Notes under the pieces: model-generated
Seen by the model: the letters and a program-made list of their open reading frames with translations, nothing else
What the model was told of the DNA's origin: nothing
Database searches by the model: none
Source: Bacteroidota bacterium
GTDB lineage: Bacteria; Bacteroidota; Bacteroidia; Chitinophagales; Chitinophagaceae
Length of the DNA: 64,000 nucleotides
NCBI GenBank assembly: GCA_013285915.1
Contig: JABDGS010000002.1
Span: 1 to 64,000, forward strand
Direction: 5' to 3'
Program-made: the position numbers and the translations under genes
In this document: in pieces, positions 41,327 through 51,337 of the stretch
Layout of the letters: each line of letters begins with the position of its first letter
Numbering within the stretch: the first letter of the stretch is position 1

Positions 41327-42640
41327 ATGAATTCACAGGCGCCGCTGGCAGAAAGAATGCGTCCAAACACACTTGACGACCTGGTAGGGCAACAGCACCT
41401 TACCGGCAAGGGCAGTATTCTGCGCACCGCTATTGAAAAGGGAAATATACCCAGCATGATATTGTGGGGGCCACCGGGCACAGGCAAAACAACCATTGCA
41501 AATATTATTGCCCATACACTGCAAATGCCGTTTTATCAGTTAAGTGCTATAAGCAGCGGTGTAAAAGATGTGCGGGAGATTATTGAAACTGCAAAACAGC
41601 AGTCAAAATCAATTTTGTTTATTGATGAGATACACCGGTTTAACAAAGGCCAGCAGGATGCTTTGCTGGGTGCTGTGGAAAAAGGCATTATCATACTAAT
41701 TGGTGCTACTACTGAAAACCCTTCTTTCGAAGTTAATTCGGCGTTATTAAGCCGGTGCCAGGTTTATGTGCTAAAGCCGCTGGATGATCAGGGTATGGTA
41801 AGCCTGCTAAAGCATGCGCTTGAAACCGACGAGGTATTAAAGCAATACCATGTACAGTTAAAAGAAACCTCTGCACTAATAAATATTTCCGGCGGCGATG
41901 CCAGGAAGCTTTTAAACTTACTTGAACTTGTTGTTACAAGTAGCTTTCAAATCTCCGCTGGTTTTCAAGTCTCCCCTTTGGGGGGAGATTTAGAGGGGGC
42001 CGGGGCCGCCATCACCGACAACCTCGTAATGGATGTTGCCCAAAAACGCATTGCCATTTATGATAAACAGGGTGAACAGCATTACGACATTATTTCGGCT
42101 TTTATAAAAAGCATGCGCGGCAGCGATCCCAATGCTGCTGTGTACTGGCTGGCCCGGATGATTGAAGGCGGCGAAGACGTGAAATTTATAGCAAGGCGTA
42201 TGTTGATATTAGCCAGTGAGGATATTGGCAATGCGAACCCCAATGCACTGTTATTGGCAAACGCTACTTTTGACGCCGTTAATAAAATTGGCTATCCTGA
42301 ATCAAATCTTATTTTATCGCAGTGTGCTATATATCTTGCATCAAGCGCCAAAAGTAACAGCGCAACGGCTGCAATAGGTGCCGCAATGACCGCAGTAAAA
42401 GAACACGGCGACCTGCCCGTTCCTTTACACATTCGCAATGCACCAACCCGCTTAATGAAAGACCTTGATTACGGCAAAGGCTACCAATATAGCCACAGCT
42501 ATGAAGGCAATTTTTCAGAGCAGGAGTATTTGCCGGATAAAATTTCAGGTACGCCCTTTTATGAGCCCGGCGCCAACGCCCGCGAAGAAGAACTGAGGAA
42601 GTTTTTAAAGTCGAGGTGGAAGGGAAAATATAAGTATTAA
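41327..42640 (+). CDS. rarA: Replication-associated recombination protein A (RarA/MgsA AAA ATPase)
   Basis: The 437-residue protein is a RarA-type AAA+ ATPase that acts at stalled replication forks. The Walker A is ILWGPPGTGKTTIANI, Walker B is SILFIDEIHRFNKGQQDALL, sensor 1 is LIGATTENPSFEVNSALLSR, and the C-terminal part shows YDIISAFIKSMRGSDPNAAV and KFIARRMLILASEDIG. Between NLLELVV and ITDNLVMDVAQKR lie about 25 residues where I recall about 10-15; part of this stretch is a GC-rich hairpin repeat read in frame. Divergent from the rhomboid gene, followed by lnt. Confidence 0.95.
   Translation: MNSQAPLAERMRPNTLDDLVGQQHLTGKGSILRTAIEKGNIPSMILWGPPGTGKTTIANIIAHTLQMPFYQLSAISSGVKDVREIIETAKQQSKSILFIDEIHRFNKGQQDALLGAVEKGIIILIGATTENPSFEVNSALLSRCQVYVLKPLDDQGMVSLLKHALETDEVLKQYHVQLKETSALINISGGDARKLLNLLELVVTSSFQISAGFQVSPLGGDLEGAGAAITDNLVMDVAQKRIAIYDKQGEQHYDIISAFIKSMRGSDPNAAVYWLARMIEGGEDVKFIARRMLILASEDIGNANPNALLLANATFDAVNKIGYPESNLILSQCAIYLASSAKSNSATAAIGAAMTAVKEHGDLPVPLHIRNAPTRLMKDLDYGKGYQYSHSYEGNFSEQEYLPDKISGTPFYEPGANAREEELRKFLKSRWKGKYKY
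41969..42004. repeat. GC-rich hairpin repeat inside rarA
   Basis: TCTCCCC-TTTGG-GGGGAGA forms a 7-bp stem, then TTTAGAGGGGG. This is the same family as the copies at 15218-15237 and 15365-15389 between etfB and etfA. In frame it reads SPLGGDLEGAG. Confidence 0.8.
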
Positions 42641-42727
42641 TAACCATCTTTTCACCATTTCTTATTATTCAAAATCCGTCATCACATCATAATATTTCCG
42701 ACCTTACGCCCCTGAAAATCTTACTGC

Positions 42728-44302
42728 TTGAAAAAGTTATCTGCCTTTGGCCTTAGTTTTTTATCCGGCTTATTGTTATGGGCGGCATGGCCTGTTTCAC
42801 CCTTAACTTTTTTAATATTTTTTGCTTTTATACCCCTGCTTTACCTCGCGGATAATATCAGCAATAAAAGGCTATTCTTCCTCCTCTCATATCTGTCAAT
42901 GCTTACATGGAATGTTTGCGCTACGTGGTGGATATGGAACTCAACCGATGTTGGCTCAGTAGCCGCTTTTATAGCTAACAGTTTTATTATGTGCCTGCCG
43001 TGGTGGGGTTACAGGGTATTTAAAAGAAGGTTTGGCAGGCGTACCGGGTATGTATCGCTTATATTGTTCTGGATGGCCTTTGAGTATATACATCTTAACT
43101 GGCAACTAAGCTGGCCCTGGTTAACTGTGGGTAATGTATTTGCATCAAACCCCAATTGGGTGCAATGGTATGAGTTCACAGGCACAAGCGGGGGCACGCT
43201 TTGGGTGCTGGTGATGAATATTTTGTTGTTTGATGTATTCAAAAATATACTTGCCCGCAAATTTGCCGCGAAGCAGTTAATTGTGCCTGCCGCTGTATTG
43301 GTTGTTCCATTGCTGTTGTCTATTTTGCTTATCCCGTCTGTTCACCCAAAATCGCAAACTTCAAATGTTGTTATCGCTCAGCCTAATATTGACCCATACA
43401 GCAAGTTTGCCAACGATGCCGCAGGGCCGCAGGTTCAATTGTTGCTTTCGCTGACTGCGAACGCAGTGGACTCTAACACGAGACTTGTACTTTGGCCCGA
43501 AACGGCAATGACGCAGAGAGGCGCGTATGAAGATAAGTTATTGCGATATGCTGATTACCAGCCAATTTTCAGTTTTCTTCAAAGCCATCCTAATATCACG
43601 TTGCTATCCGGCGTGGAAATACTAAAAAATTACGGGCCTGAAAAGGTGACACGCACCTCATTTTTATATGATGGCGGTTATGCAGATGAGTTTAATGCTG
43701 CCGTAGCTTTAAAAAACGGCGTACCGGTTGAATATTACCATAAAAGCCGGTTGGTGCCTGGCGTGGAAACTTTGCCTTCATTCCTCGACTTTATGGCCCC
43801 TGTTTTTGAAAAATTTGGTGGTACAACAGGCGGCTATGGCCGGCAGGATTCTTCGTCCGTGTTGCAACAACCTGGCCAACCTTATATTGCGGCACCAATT
43901 ATATGCTATGAGAGTATTTATGGAGAATATGTAAGCACCTACGTACAAAAAGGCGCCAATATTTTAACTATTATAACCAATGATGGCTGGTGGGGTAATA
44001 CTCCGGGACATAAGCAGCATTTGCAATACGCCCGCCTGCGCGCTATTGAAACAAGGCGTTGGGTGGCCCGTAGCGCCAATACTGGCATAAGCGCAGTAAT
44101 CAACGAGCGGGGTGACATTGTTGAAACACAGCCCTGGAACAAACCTGCCGTATTGAAATACAATATACCTGCGTTAACAGGCCAAACCTTTTATGTAAAG
44201 TATGGTGATATTCTTTCAAAAATTGCGCTTGTGGTTGCCTGCCTGTTCTTTGTTTGGAACCTGGTGATGATAGTTAAAAAAAGATTTGCCCCAGTAAAAT
44301 AA
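42728..44302 (+). CDS. lnt: Apolipoprotein N-acyltransferase
   Basis: The 524-residue protein is Lnt, which adds the third acyl chain to lipoproteins at the inner membrane. About six or seven membrane helices fill the first 200 residues (SFLSGLLLWAAWPVSPLTFL and on), followed by a nitrilase domain: TRLVLWPETAMTQ (catalytic Glu), HKSRLVPGVETLP (catalytic Lys), and IICYESIYGEYV (nucleophile Cys). The C-terminus has one more helix. The frame starts with TTG at 42728; no upstream ATG is in frame, so this is the likely start. The next gene follows after 5 bp. Confidence 0.94.
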   Translation: MKKLSAFGLSFLSGLLLWAAWPVSPLTFLIFFAFIPLLYLADNISNKRLFFLLSYLSMLTWNVCATWWIWNSTDVGSVAAFIANSFIMCLPWWGYRVFKRRFGRRTGYVSLILFWMAFEYIHLNWQLSWPWLTVGNVFASNPNWVQWYEFTGTSGGTLWVLVMNILLFDVFKNILARKFAAKQLIVPAAVLVVPLLLSILLIPSVHPKSQTSNVVIAQPNIDPYSKFANDAAGPQVQLLLSLTANAVDSNTRLVLWPETAMTQRGAYEDKLLRYADYQPIFSFLQSHPNITLLSGVEILKNYGPEKVTRTSFLYDGGYADEFNAAVALKNGVPVEYYHKSRLVPGVETLPSFLDFMAPVFEKFGGTTGGYGRQDSSSVLQQPGQPYIAAPIICYESIYGEYVSTYVQKGANILTIITNDGWWGNTPGHKQHLQYARLRAIETRRWVARSANTGISAVINERGDIVETQPWNKPAVLKYNIPALTGQTFYVKYGDILSKIALVVACLFFVWNLVMIVKKRFAPVK

Positions 44303-44307
44303 AAGGC

Positions 44308-45105
44308 ATGCAAAAAGCATTTGAATATAAGGGCGGCAACGTCAGTTATTCTGTTAGTGGCAGTGGTAGGCCGGTAATATTGGTGCACGGCTTCGCCGAG
44401 GACAGCCGCATTTGGGATTGCCAGGTTGATTTTTTAAAGCAGCACTGCCTGGTAATAGTGCCCGATCTGCCGGGAAGCGGGCTTTCTGCATATAGCCCGG
44501 GGTTGCAGTCTTTTGACGATTTTGCTGATTGTTTGCTTGCACTGTCGCAAAAGGAGGGGATAAACACATGTATAATGCTCGGTCACAGTATGGGGGGGTA
44601 TATAACACTGGCTTTTGCCGAAAAACATCCCGGTTGCCTCGTGGCTTTTGGCTTTGTACACTCAACCGCCTTTGCTGACAGCGAAGAAAAAAAGCAAAAC
44701 CGGCTGAAAGGTATAAAGATGATGGATGAGTATGGTGGATATGCTTTTATAAAAAGCACAACGCCCAACCTTTTTTCGGTCGCCTATAAGCAGCGGTTTG
44801 CCGATAAAGTAAATGATTTGATTGAAAACGGTATTAATTTTAAAAAAGAAGCACTGCAGCAATATTACAGGGCAATGATGGGGCGACCAGACAGGACAAT
44901 TGTATTACGTAACAGTAAAACACCGGTTCTGTTTATAGCCGGTACAGAAGATGTTGCAGCCCCGCTGAATGACGTTTTACAGCAGGTTCATCTGCCAGAA
45001 ACATGCTATATTCACATTTTGCAAAATACAGGGCATATGGGTATGTGGGAGGCAACCGATGCCGTAAACAAATACGTTTTGCAATTTATTGAGGATACTG
45101 AGTGA
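44308..45105 (+). CDS. Alpha/beta hydrolase
   Basis: The 265-residue protein has the canonical alpha/beta-hydrolase motifs: HG oxyanion motif in VILVHGFAEDSRIW, nucleophile in IMLGHSMGGYITLAF, acid probably in LFIAGTEDVAAPL, and His in LQNTGHMGMWEA. No signal peptide. Substrate not deducible; similar proteins are called esterases or haloperoxidase-like. The start lies 5 bp after lnt and the stop overlaps the next start by one base, so the three genes are probably one operon, although the functional link to lipoprotein acylation is not evident. Confidence 0.9.
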   Translation: MQKAFEYKGGNVSYSVSGSGRPVILVHGFAEDSRIWDCQVDFLKQHCLVIVPDLPGSGLSAYSPGLQSFDDFADCLLALSQKEGINTCIMLGHSMGGYITLAFAEKHPGCLVAFGFVHSTAFADSEEKKQNRLKGIKMMDEYGGYAFIKSTTPNLFSVAYKQRFADKVNDLIENGINFKKEALQQYYRAMMGRPDRTIVLRNSKTPVLFIAGTEDVAAPLNDVLQQVHLPETCYIHILQNTGHMGMWEATDAVNKYVLQFIEDTE

Positions 45106-47783
45106 TGAAAAAATACAGTGTACTTGTAATACTGATTTTTGTTTATATACCATCTTTTGCATTACACATAGCTGGGGGGGAGATGTTTTACAGGTACGTT
45201 GGGCCGGGCCTTACACCTAATACTGACCATTATTCCGTAACACTACGGCTGTTTAGGGAGTGTAACCCTGTGGCGCCGCCCGGGCAATCAGCCGCGCCTA
45301 TGCCCCTTGAAGTTGAAATCGGCGTTTTTACTAATACTGGAACCACGGGTTCTCTTTTCACAACGCGGATAGTTGAAAGAACCGGGTATGATGAAATCAA
45401 GCTTCAATCGCCACTCACGTGTATTCAAAATCCCCCAAGCATTTGCTACCAGATAGGATATTTTAATTTTGGTATTGATCTGCCAAAGCAACCTGACGGC
45501 TATACAATTGCTTATCAAACCTGCTGCCGCTCATTCACTATACTTAATGTGCATTTTTATCAGCTGCCAGGCCAGGGTAACCCGGGTGAGGGCGCTACTT
45601 ATGCGTGCAGCATACCCGGCACCAATGTTTTGGGTAACACAGGCACTAATTCAAGCGCAATATTTGATGTAAAAGATACGGTGCTTGTTTGCCAGCAAAA
45701 AAGGGTACGGCTTGATTTTAGCGCTACTGATCCAGATAGTGACAACCCCGCCTATGGAGATTCACTGTCCTATTCCTTTTGTGATGCATATAACAGGGGT
45801 GATGCGTTAAGTTCAGGTAACGTTGCGCCTTCTGCCCCTCCTTATGAAAGCGTTACGTACAATGGCGGTTACACCGGCGAAAGCCCTTTGGGTGACAATG
45901 TTGTAATAGATCCCAAAACCGGTATTATTACAGGTAATATCGGGGCAGCGGGTGGCTATGTTGTTAATGTATGCGTAACGGAATGGCGGCATGGGGTGCC
46001 TATAAGCGTGCACCGTAAAGATTTTTTGCTGCGTGTTGCAGCTTGCGACTTTGCCGCTGCCGACCTGCAGCCAACTTATGTAAACTGCGACAGTTTGGCG
46101 ATGCCGTTTAAGAATGAATCAACTTCATCCGCGATCAAATCCTATTTCTGGGATTTTGGTGATAAGCACGCCAACCCCGATACCACCAATAACCCCACAC
46201 CCACACATCTTTATAGTGATACTGGTACATACCTCGTAAAGCTGGTTGTAAATAAAGGACAGCAATGCTCTGATTCTGCTACCACGCTGGCACTAATTTA
46301 CCCCGGCTTTGTGGCCAACTTTGGTGTTAAGGGTAGTTGTCTTCAAACGCCCTATCAATTTACTGATTCCTCTGTATCAAAGTATGGAACTGTTAATAGC
46401 TGGTTGTGGTCGTTTGGGGATGGTGCAACCTCCGATACCACAGATCCGCTGCATAGTTATTCGGTCTCAGGTATAACGAACATATCACTCACTGTCACTA
46501 ACACAAAAGGGTGCACGGAAAATCTTACAAAAGCATTTGATGTAAGAGACAGGCCCTTTATTATGATGCCTTTCAGGGATACGTTGGTATGCAACTCAGA
46601 TACGCTGCAGCTTGCGGCAAATACGGGTATTGCGGGCTCATATACATGGTCGCCCGGCAATAATATTACAGGCATTAACAGCCAAACGCCTTTAGTATAT
46701 CCTGTTGATACTGCTAAATATTATGTTGCTTTTGATGACGGCAGGGGCTGCACCAACACAGACTCGGTTACCGTAAATGTTGTTGACAGTGCTTTTGTTC
46801 ACCTGGGTAATGATACTATTATTTGTCTTGGCGATACTATACAACTTATACCAAACACAAATGCCTTGTATTTTTCATGGCAACCGGCCATTAATTTAAG
46901 CAGCAGTACTGCAGACAGCCCGTATGCTTCGCCGGTAAATACTACCGATTACCATGTAATAGCTAAAATAAGCAAGCACTGTATTGCCGCCAGCGATATT
47001 GTTATAAGTGAGATACCATACCCGACGGCTTATACGGGGCCGGATGTAAGCCTGTGCTACGGTAAAACAGTGCAGTTATCTGCAGTCATTAAAGGTAGTT
47101 CATTCGCGTGGTCACCTGTAAACTCCTTGTACCGTGCAAATACCCTAACGCCTGTGGCGGGCCCAGAAAGTACAACCACGTATCAAATTGTAGTATACGA
47201 CACAGCAAGCAAACCCAATTGCCCCAAGCCAACCACAAGCACTGTTACAGTAAAGGTTATTCCGCCCGTGAATGCCTTTGCCGGGCACGATACCAGCATT
47301 GTTGCAGGTCAACCGCTACAGCTTAATGCCACAGGCGGCACTACATATCAATGGCAACCGGTAACAGGGCTTGACAACCCCGCCATAGCCAGCCCTGTTG
47401 CAACATTTGCGCCTGGCATAACAACTATAACTTATACGGTTAAGGTTGGTACCACTGATAACTGCTATGGGTATAGCAATGTGATGGTTAAGATATACCA
47501 AACCGGCCCTGAAATTTTTGTACCTACTGCATTCTCGCCAAATGGCGATGGCCTTAACGATGTATTAAAGCCCATTGTAGCCGGGCTAAAGCAGTTTAAC
47601 TATTTCCGAGTGTACAACCGCTGGGGAAACCTTGTGTTCAGCGGTGCAGACCCATCAAGCGGGTGGGATGGAACATTTGCAGGTTCAAAACAGCCCAGCG
47701 GGACCTATGTATTTATGGCCCGCGGGATTGATTATAATGATCATGTGGTTAACCGCAAAGGCACTGTTGTTTTGCTTAGGTAG
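45105..47783 (+). CDS. Large PKD-domain surface protein with T9SS type B sorting domain
   Basis: The 892-residue protein has a signal peptide (MKKYSVLVILIFVYIPSFA) and then an N-terminal region found in gliding-associated proteins (LHIAGGEMFYRYVGPG; YQTCCRSF). At least two PKD-like repeats follow (SYFWDFGDKHANPDTTNNPT; SWLWSFGDGATSDTTDPLHS), and further Ig-like repeats come after. The last 90 residues are the gliding-motility-type C-terminal domain (FVPTAFSPNGDGLNDVL; NRWGNLVFSG; GTYVFMARG), a type B sorting signal for the type IX secretion system. ATG at 45105 overlaps the previous stop (TGATG). Probably an adhesin or surface-layer protein. Confidence 0.93.
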   Translation: MKKYSVLVILIFVYIPSFALHIAGGEMFYRYVGPGLTPNTDHYSVTLRLFRECNPVAPPGQSAAPMPLEVEIGVFTNTGTTGSLFTTRIVERTGYDEIKLQSPLTCIQNPPSICYQIGYFNFGIDLPKQPDGYTIAYQTCCRSFTILNVHFYQLPGQGNPGEGATYACSIPGTNVLGNTGTNSSAIFDVKDTVLVCQQKRVRLDFSATDPDSDNPAYGDSLSYSFCDAYNRGDALSSGNVAPSAPPYESVTYNGGYTGESPLGDNVVIDPKTGIITGNIGAAGGYVVNVCVTEWRHGVPISVHRKDFLLRVAACDFAAADLQPTYVNCDSLAMPFKNESTSSAIKSYFWDFGDKHANPDTTNNPTPTHLYSDTGTYLVKLVVNKGQQCSDSATTLALIYPGFVANFGVKGSCLQTPYQFTDSSVSKYGTVNSWLWSFGDGATSDTTDPLHSYSVSGITNISLTVTNTKGCTENLTKAFDVRDRPFIMMPFRDTLVCNSDTLQLAANTGIAGSYTWSPGNNITGINSQTPLVYPVDTAKYYVAFDDGRGCTNTDSVTVNVVDSAFVHLGNDTIICLGDTIQLIPNTNALYFSWQPAINLSSSTADSPYASPVNTTDYHVIAKISKHCIAASDIVISEIPYPTAYTGPDVSLCYGKTVQLSAVIKGSSFAWSPVNSLYRANTLTPVAGPESTTTYQIVVYDTASKPNCPKPTTSTVTVKVIPPVNAFAGHDTSIVAGQPLQLNATGGTTYQWQPVTGLDNPAIASPVATFAPGITTITYTVKVGTTDNCYGYSNVMVKIYQTGPEIFVPTAFSPNGDGLNDVLKPIVAGLKQFNYFRVYNRWGNLVFSGADPSSGWDGTFAGSKQPSGTYVFMARGIDYNDHVVNRKGTVVLLR

Positions 47784-47872
47784 AACGCTGCCGCAGTACT
47801 GCATACTTCCTATAAAATAATTTCATTATAAAAGCGCGTGCAGGCCATTAGCTTATTAATTATTTTCGCTGC

Positions 47873-48631
47873 ATGAACAACATAATACTTGTTACCGGGG
47901 CTACGTCGGGCTTTGGAAAGGCTATAGCTGAAAAATTCGCATCTCATGGGTGGAACTGCATTATTACCGGCAGAAGAAAAGAGAGGCTTGATGAGCTTTC
48001 CCAACAATTAACAGCCAAATACAATATAAAAATATTACCACTGCATTTTGATGTACAAGTAAAAGAAGATGTTTTCAACCAAATACAAAGTATTCCCGAA
48101 GAATGGCAGGCAATTGATGTGCTTGTAAACAATGCCGGCCTTGCTGCAGGGCGCGACAGCTTTGAAGTAGGCTCAATTGACGACTGGGACCAGATGATAG
48201 ACACAAATGTTAAAGGGCTGCTGTATATGTCAAAAGCAGTGCTGCCATTTTTTATAGCGAAGCGCAAAGGGCATATTATAAACCTTGGCTCAACTGCCGG
48301 TAAGGAGGTGTATACCAACGGCAACGTGTACTGTGCCACCAAGTTTGCGGTAGATGCTATAAGCAAGGCGCAGCGTATTGACCTGCTGCCGCATAAAATA
48401 AAAGTAACTGCTATACACCCCGGTGCCGCCGAAACAGAATTTTCGCTCGTACGTTTTAAAGGAGATGAAGCAAAAGCAAAAGCGGTATATGATGGCTTTG
48501 AGCCGTTGCATGATGCTGATATTGCTGATACTGTATACTATTGCGCTACGCTGCCCGAACATGTTTGTGTTAACGATCTTGTTATTACCTGTACCGCGCA
48601 GGCAAACTCATATTATACATTCAAGGGATAG
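47873..48631 (+). CDS. SDR family NAD(P)-dependent oxidoreductase (YdfG-like)
   Basis: The 252-residue protein is a classical short-chain dehydrogenase. The cofactor motif is ILVTGATSGFGKAIAEKF, followed by the basic GRRKERL favouring NADP, NNAG is in VLVNNAGLAAGRD, the catalytic Ser is in INLGSTAGKE, and the Y-x-x-x-K pair is in VYCATKFAVD. It is closest to the YdfG type that oxidises 3-hydroxy acids or serine-like substrates. The substrate is not certain. Single gene, separated by 89 bp from the preceding surface-protein gene. Confidence 0.95.
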   Translation: MNNIILVTGATSGFGKAIAEKFASHGWNCIITGRRKERLDELSQQLTAKYNIKILPLHFDVQVKEDVFNQIQSIPEEWQAIDVLVNNAGLAAGRDSFEVGSIDDWDQMIDTNVKGLLYMSKAVLPFFIAKRKGHIINLGSTAGKEVYTNGNVYCATKFAVDAISKAQRIDLLPHKIKVTAIHPGAAETEFSLVRFKGDEAKAKAVYDGFEPLHDADIADTVYYCATLPEHVCVNDLVITCTAQANSYYTFKG

Positions 48632-48662
48632 GACATTACAGGCAGGTTTTTTTTCGGCCAGC

Positions 48663-51062
48663 TTAGAGCACCTTCATTTTTACTTCGTTGGCTTTAGCCG
48701 TTATATCTTTAATAATAGTGTCCAATTCGTCAGCGGAAGTTGAAAGGTGCTGCAAAAATTCTTTGTTTTCTTCAATATCCAAATCGTTATCCTTAATCAA
48801 ATTTGCTATGCCCATCATACGCGCAAGCGGCGCCCTGACGATGTGAGATTGCAGCCATGCAATTTCCTTAAACATTTTATTTTGCTCCTCAATGGCATTG
48901 GTATATTTTTTTATTTCTGTTATATCACTTACTTCAACAAGCATCCCAAATATTTCATTTTCTGCATTTTTTATCGGGAACATCCTCACGCTAAAAAAGC
49001 CAATAGAGCTATCTGCCAGTAGGTAATTAACCTCATAGCTTATGTTCTTACCTTTTAATACATCTTCAGAATACCTGCGAAACTGCGGCAACCGCTCGGG
49101 AGGTATTAGATCAACAATACTTCCTCCTTCCTTAGGAAAATTGCTGAGCTGAACGTTTAAAAGTCTAACCGCTACATAATTAAACGTAACTACATTAAGC
49201 TGGGTGTCAAGTAGTACATAAGCTGTGTCAGTAGTATCCATTATCGCCCTGAGATTGGCCTCTGACTTTTGGAGGTTCTCCTGTGCTTTAAGCCTTTCGG
49301 TAACATCTGTTGTTAAGGAAAGCCTTACTTTTCGGCCCTCAAAAACTATATCGTGTGCAATAATATGCACATACATAATTGACCCATCCTTTTTCACTTG
49401 TTTTATGAACCCAACATCGTGCGAATCAGTGAAATCCTTATCAAATATAGCAGGCAATTGGTCCCTGTCTTCCGCAGGCCTCAGTATTGTGATATTCTTA
49501 TATAAAAGTTCCTCTTTTGTATAACCGTAGAGTTTAGCCGCGGCTTCGTTAATTGAAATAATAGTAAAATCGTCTTTTGCAATCATCCACAGCGCCTGTG
49601 GGTTGCTGTCAAAAAGCAGCTTATATTTCTGTTCCGATGATCTTAGCTCTTCTTCAGCCTTCCTGCGTTCTGTAATGTCAATCATTGTACCTATAATAGA
49701 TGGCTCGCCGTTAGTTATAACCCTGCTGCCAAAAAATTCTACATAATTATGGCTGCCATCTTTCCTCATGCCTTTTACATCATAATGTGCATTATCAGAT
49801 ACTCCGCGGTACCTGTTATATATTTTCTCACGCACTGTTGCCTGCTCTTCTTTGCTGATAATTATATCAATGGCGCTGCCCGGCGCGTCTATAATTTCTT
49901 CGGGCTTATAACCAAATATTTCAGCAAACCGCGGGTTAACATAAGTGAACTTTTCCTTTTGACTGATATAAATACCAACCATCGATTTTTCGGCAAGCGT
50001 CCTGAATTTCAATTCGGCTTCCCTAAGGTCAGCTTCCATTCGTTTTCTACCGGTAATGTCACGCGCAATTACCATATTTTTTTTCTCTGCAAACCTCTTC
50101 ACATTAATTTCAACATCAAATACCTCCCCATCTTTGCGCACCAGCCGCCGTTCTCTTATTACTGGCTTGTCGGGGTCAAGGTAGCCATGTATAACCGGGT
50201 CAGTCTTCAGTTGCTCAGGGTCTACAAGCTGTTCTATATTTAATTTAAGTAATTCTTCTCTCGAATAACCGGTCATTCCGCACATACTTTCATTCACCTC
50301 GGCAAAATTGCCTTTATCATCCACCAGGTATATAGCGTCTGATGCATTTTCAAGCAGCGACCGGTAACGCTCTTCGCTTTCCTTATATATATTGCGGCTT
50401 TGTAAAATATCGTTAATCAGATCTTTAATATTTTTGATGATATAAAATGAAAGAAGAAGCAAGATTGTTAGTGAAAGCAGGATTAATAGAAAGAAATTTT
50501 TTGAGGACTGCTGGTAAATGCGTTGGCTGTTATTTGACACCTCACTGCCTACTTTCACCTGCAAATCCATTAATTGAGTGATTTTTGTAACAAATGGCGG
50601 CACGATTGAAGGGGGTTGTTTTTTGATCAGCGTATCCAGGGCACCCATGTCTTTTTTTGATAATGCCGTTTCGAGACTTTCAATTGTGTTGTCAGCCTGC
50701 TTTTTCAGTATGTCTGTTTCGTCTACCAAAAGCTTTTCTTCGCCAGTCAGGTAACTTAGCTTATAGTTATTCCAGTTAATATCAATGGCTGCTTTCGCAT
50801 CCCTAACCCTTTTTCTTGCTTCGTCAAATATCACCAGCTTGTTTTTTGCATTTAGCGCCATTGGGAGCACTTCGCCCAGGTATTCAAAACGTACGTTAGC
50901 CAATTGCCGCATACACAATACCCTGTCTGCATAAAGTGTGCGGGTATCATCATTCATTTTGCCCATGTCTTTAATACCATAAAGGCCCAGGCCAATTAAA
51001 CTGGCGACTGCAGTAAATGTAAGTATGTACAACTTGGCGGAAGCAGTAACTTTAGTTATCAT
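48663..51062 (-). CDS. Multi-PAS sensor protein, HisKA-like end without ATPase domain
   Basis: The 799-residue protein begins with a membrane helix, a four-helix-bundle periplasmic sensor like that of chemoreceptors (residues 30-180), and a second helix (FFLLILLSLTILLLLSFYII). Four PAS domains follow (about 240-350, 360-470, 480-600, 610-715), each with S-box or PAC motifs such as ITGRKRMEADLREAE. The C-terminal 75 residues resemble a HisKA dimerisation helix pair with a histidine in LQSHIVRAPLARMMG, but the protein stops there and no GHKL ATPase domain is present. It may be a signalling scaffold or need a partner kinase. No such partner is adjacent. Confidence 0.9.
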   Translation of the reverse strand: MITKVTASAKLYILTFTAVASLIGLGLYGIKDMGKMNDDTRTLYADRVLCMRQLANVRFEYLGEVLPMALNAKNKLVIFDEARKRVRDAKAAIDINWNNYKLSYLTGEEKLLVDETDILKKQADNTIESLETALSKKDMGALDTLIKKQPPSIVPPFVTKITQLMDLQVKVGSEVSNNSQRIYQQSSKNFFLLILLSLTILLLLSFYIIKNIKDLINDILQSRNIYKESEERYRSLLENASDAIYLVDDKGNFAEVNESMCGMTGYSREELLKLNIEQLVDPEQLKTDPVIHGYLDPDKPVIRERRLVRKDGEVFDVEINVKRFAEKKNMVIARDITGRKRMEADLREAELKFRTLAEKSMVGIYISQKEKFTYVNPRFAEIFGYKPEEIIDAPGSAIDIIISKEEQATVREKIYNRYRGVSDNAHYDVKGMRKDGSHNYVEFFGSRVITNGEPSIIGTMIDITERRKAEEELRSSEQKYKLLFDSNPQALWMIAKDDFTIISINEAAAKLYGYTKEELLYKNITILRPAEDRDQLPAIFDKDFTDSHDVGFIKQVKKDGSIMYVHIIAHDIVFEGRKVRLSLTTDVTERLKAQENLQKSEANLRAIMDTTDTAYVLLDTQLNVVTFNYVAVRLLNVQLSNFPKEGGSIVDLIPPERLPQFRRYSEDVLKGKNISYEVNYLLADSSIGFFSVRMFPIKNAENEIFGMLVEVSDITEIKKYTNAIEEQNKMFKEIAWLQSHIVRAPLARMMGIANLIKDNDLDIEENKEFLQHLSTSADELDTIIKDITAKANEVKMKVL

Positions 51063-51337
51063 AGCATTTTCCTTCTGCGCTAAGTGTCATTAATAAACCA
51101 TGTACTAATATAAGCGCACCATTGTATGGTGCAGGGCAAGCAGATGCATGGTTTGTGCCACAACCAAATTACTAATAAATGGGGGTAATTCCGCTTAAAT
51201 TTATCTTGTCGTTACAATAAAAAACCGGGTTTCATTTTTGCCCGGCATTTTTATCCAGCCCAGGCACGCTCTCTAAAATCGTCCGTGGGGTTAGTACTTA
51301 TTTTAAAATTTTTTAAAAAATATCAAGAAAAATTTGG
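51063..51337. other. Divergent promoter region between the PAS sensor and the SRPBCC operon
   Basis: The gap holds the upstream regions of both genes. CCGGG and CCCGG (51225-51245) form a short stem facing neither gene as a usual terminator. No other signal is seen up to the palindromes at 51338. Confidence 0.5.

Noticed and set aside
51225-51245. CCGGG/CCCGG hairpin as a terminator
   Set aside because: The flanking genes diverge from this spot, so there is no upstream transcript to end.
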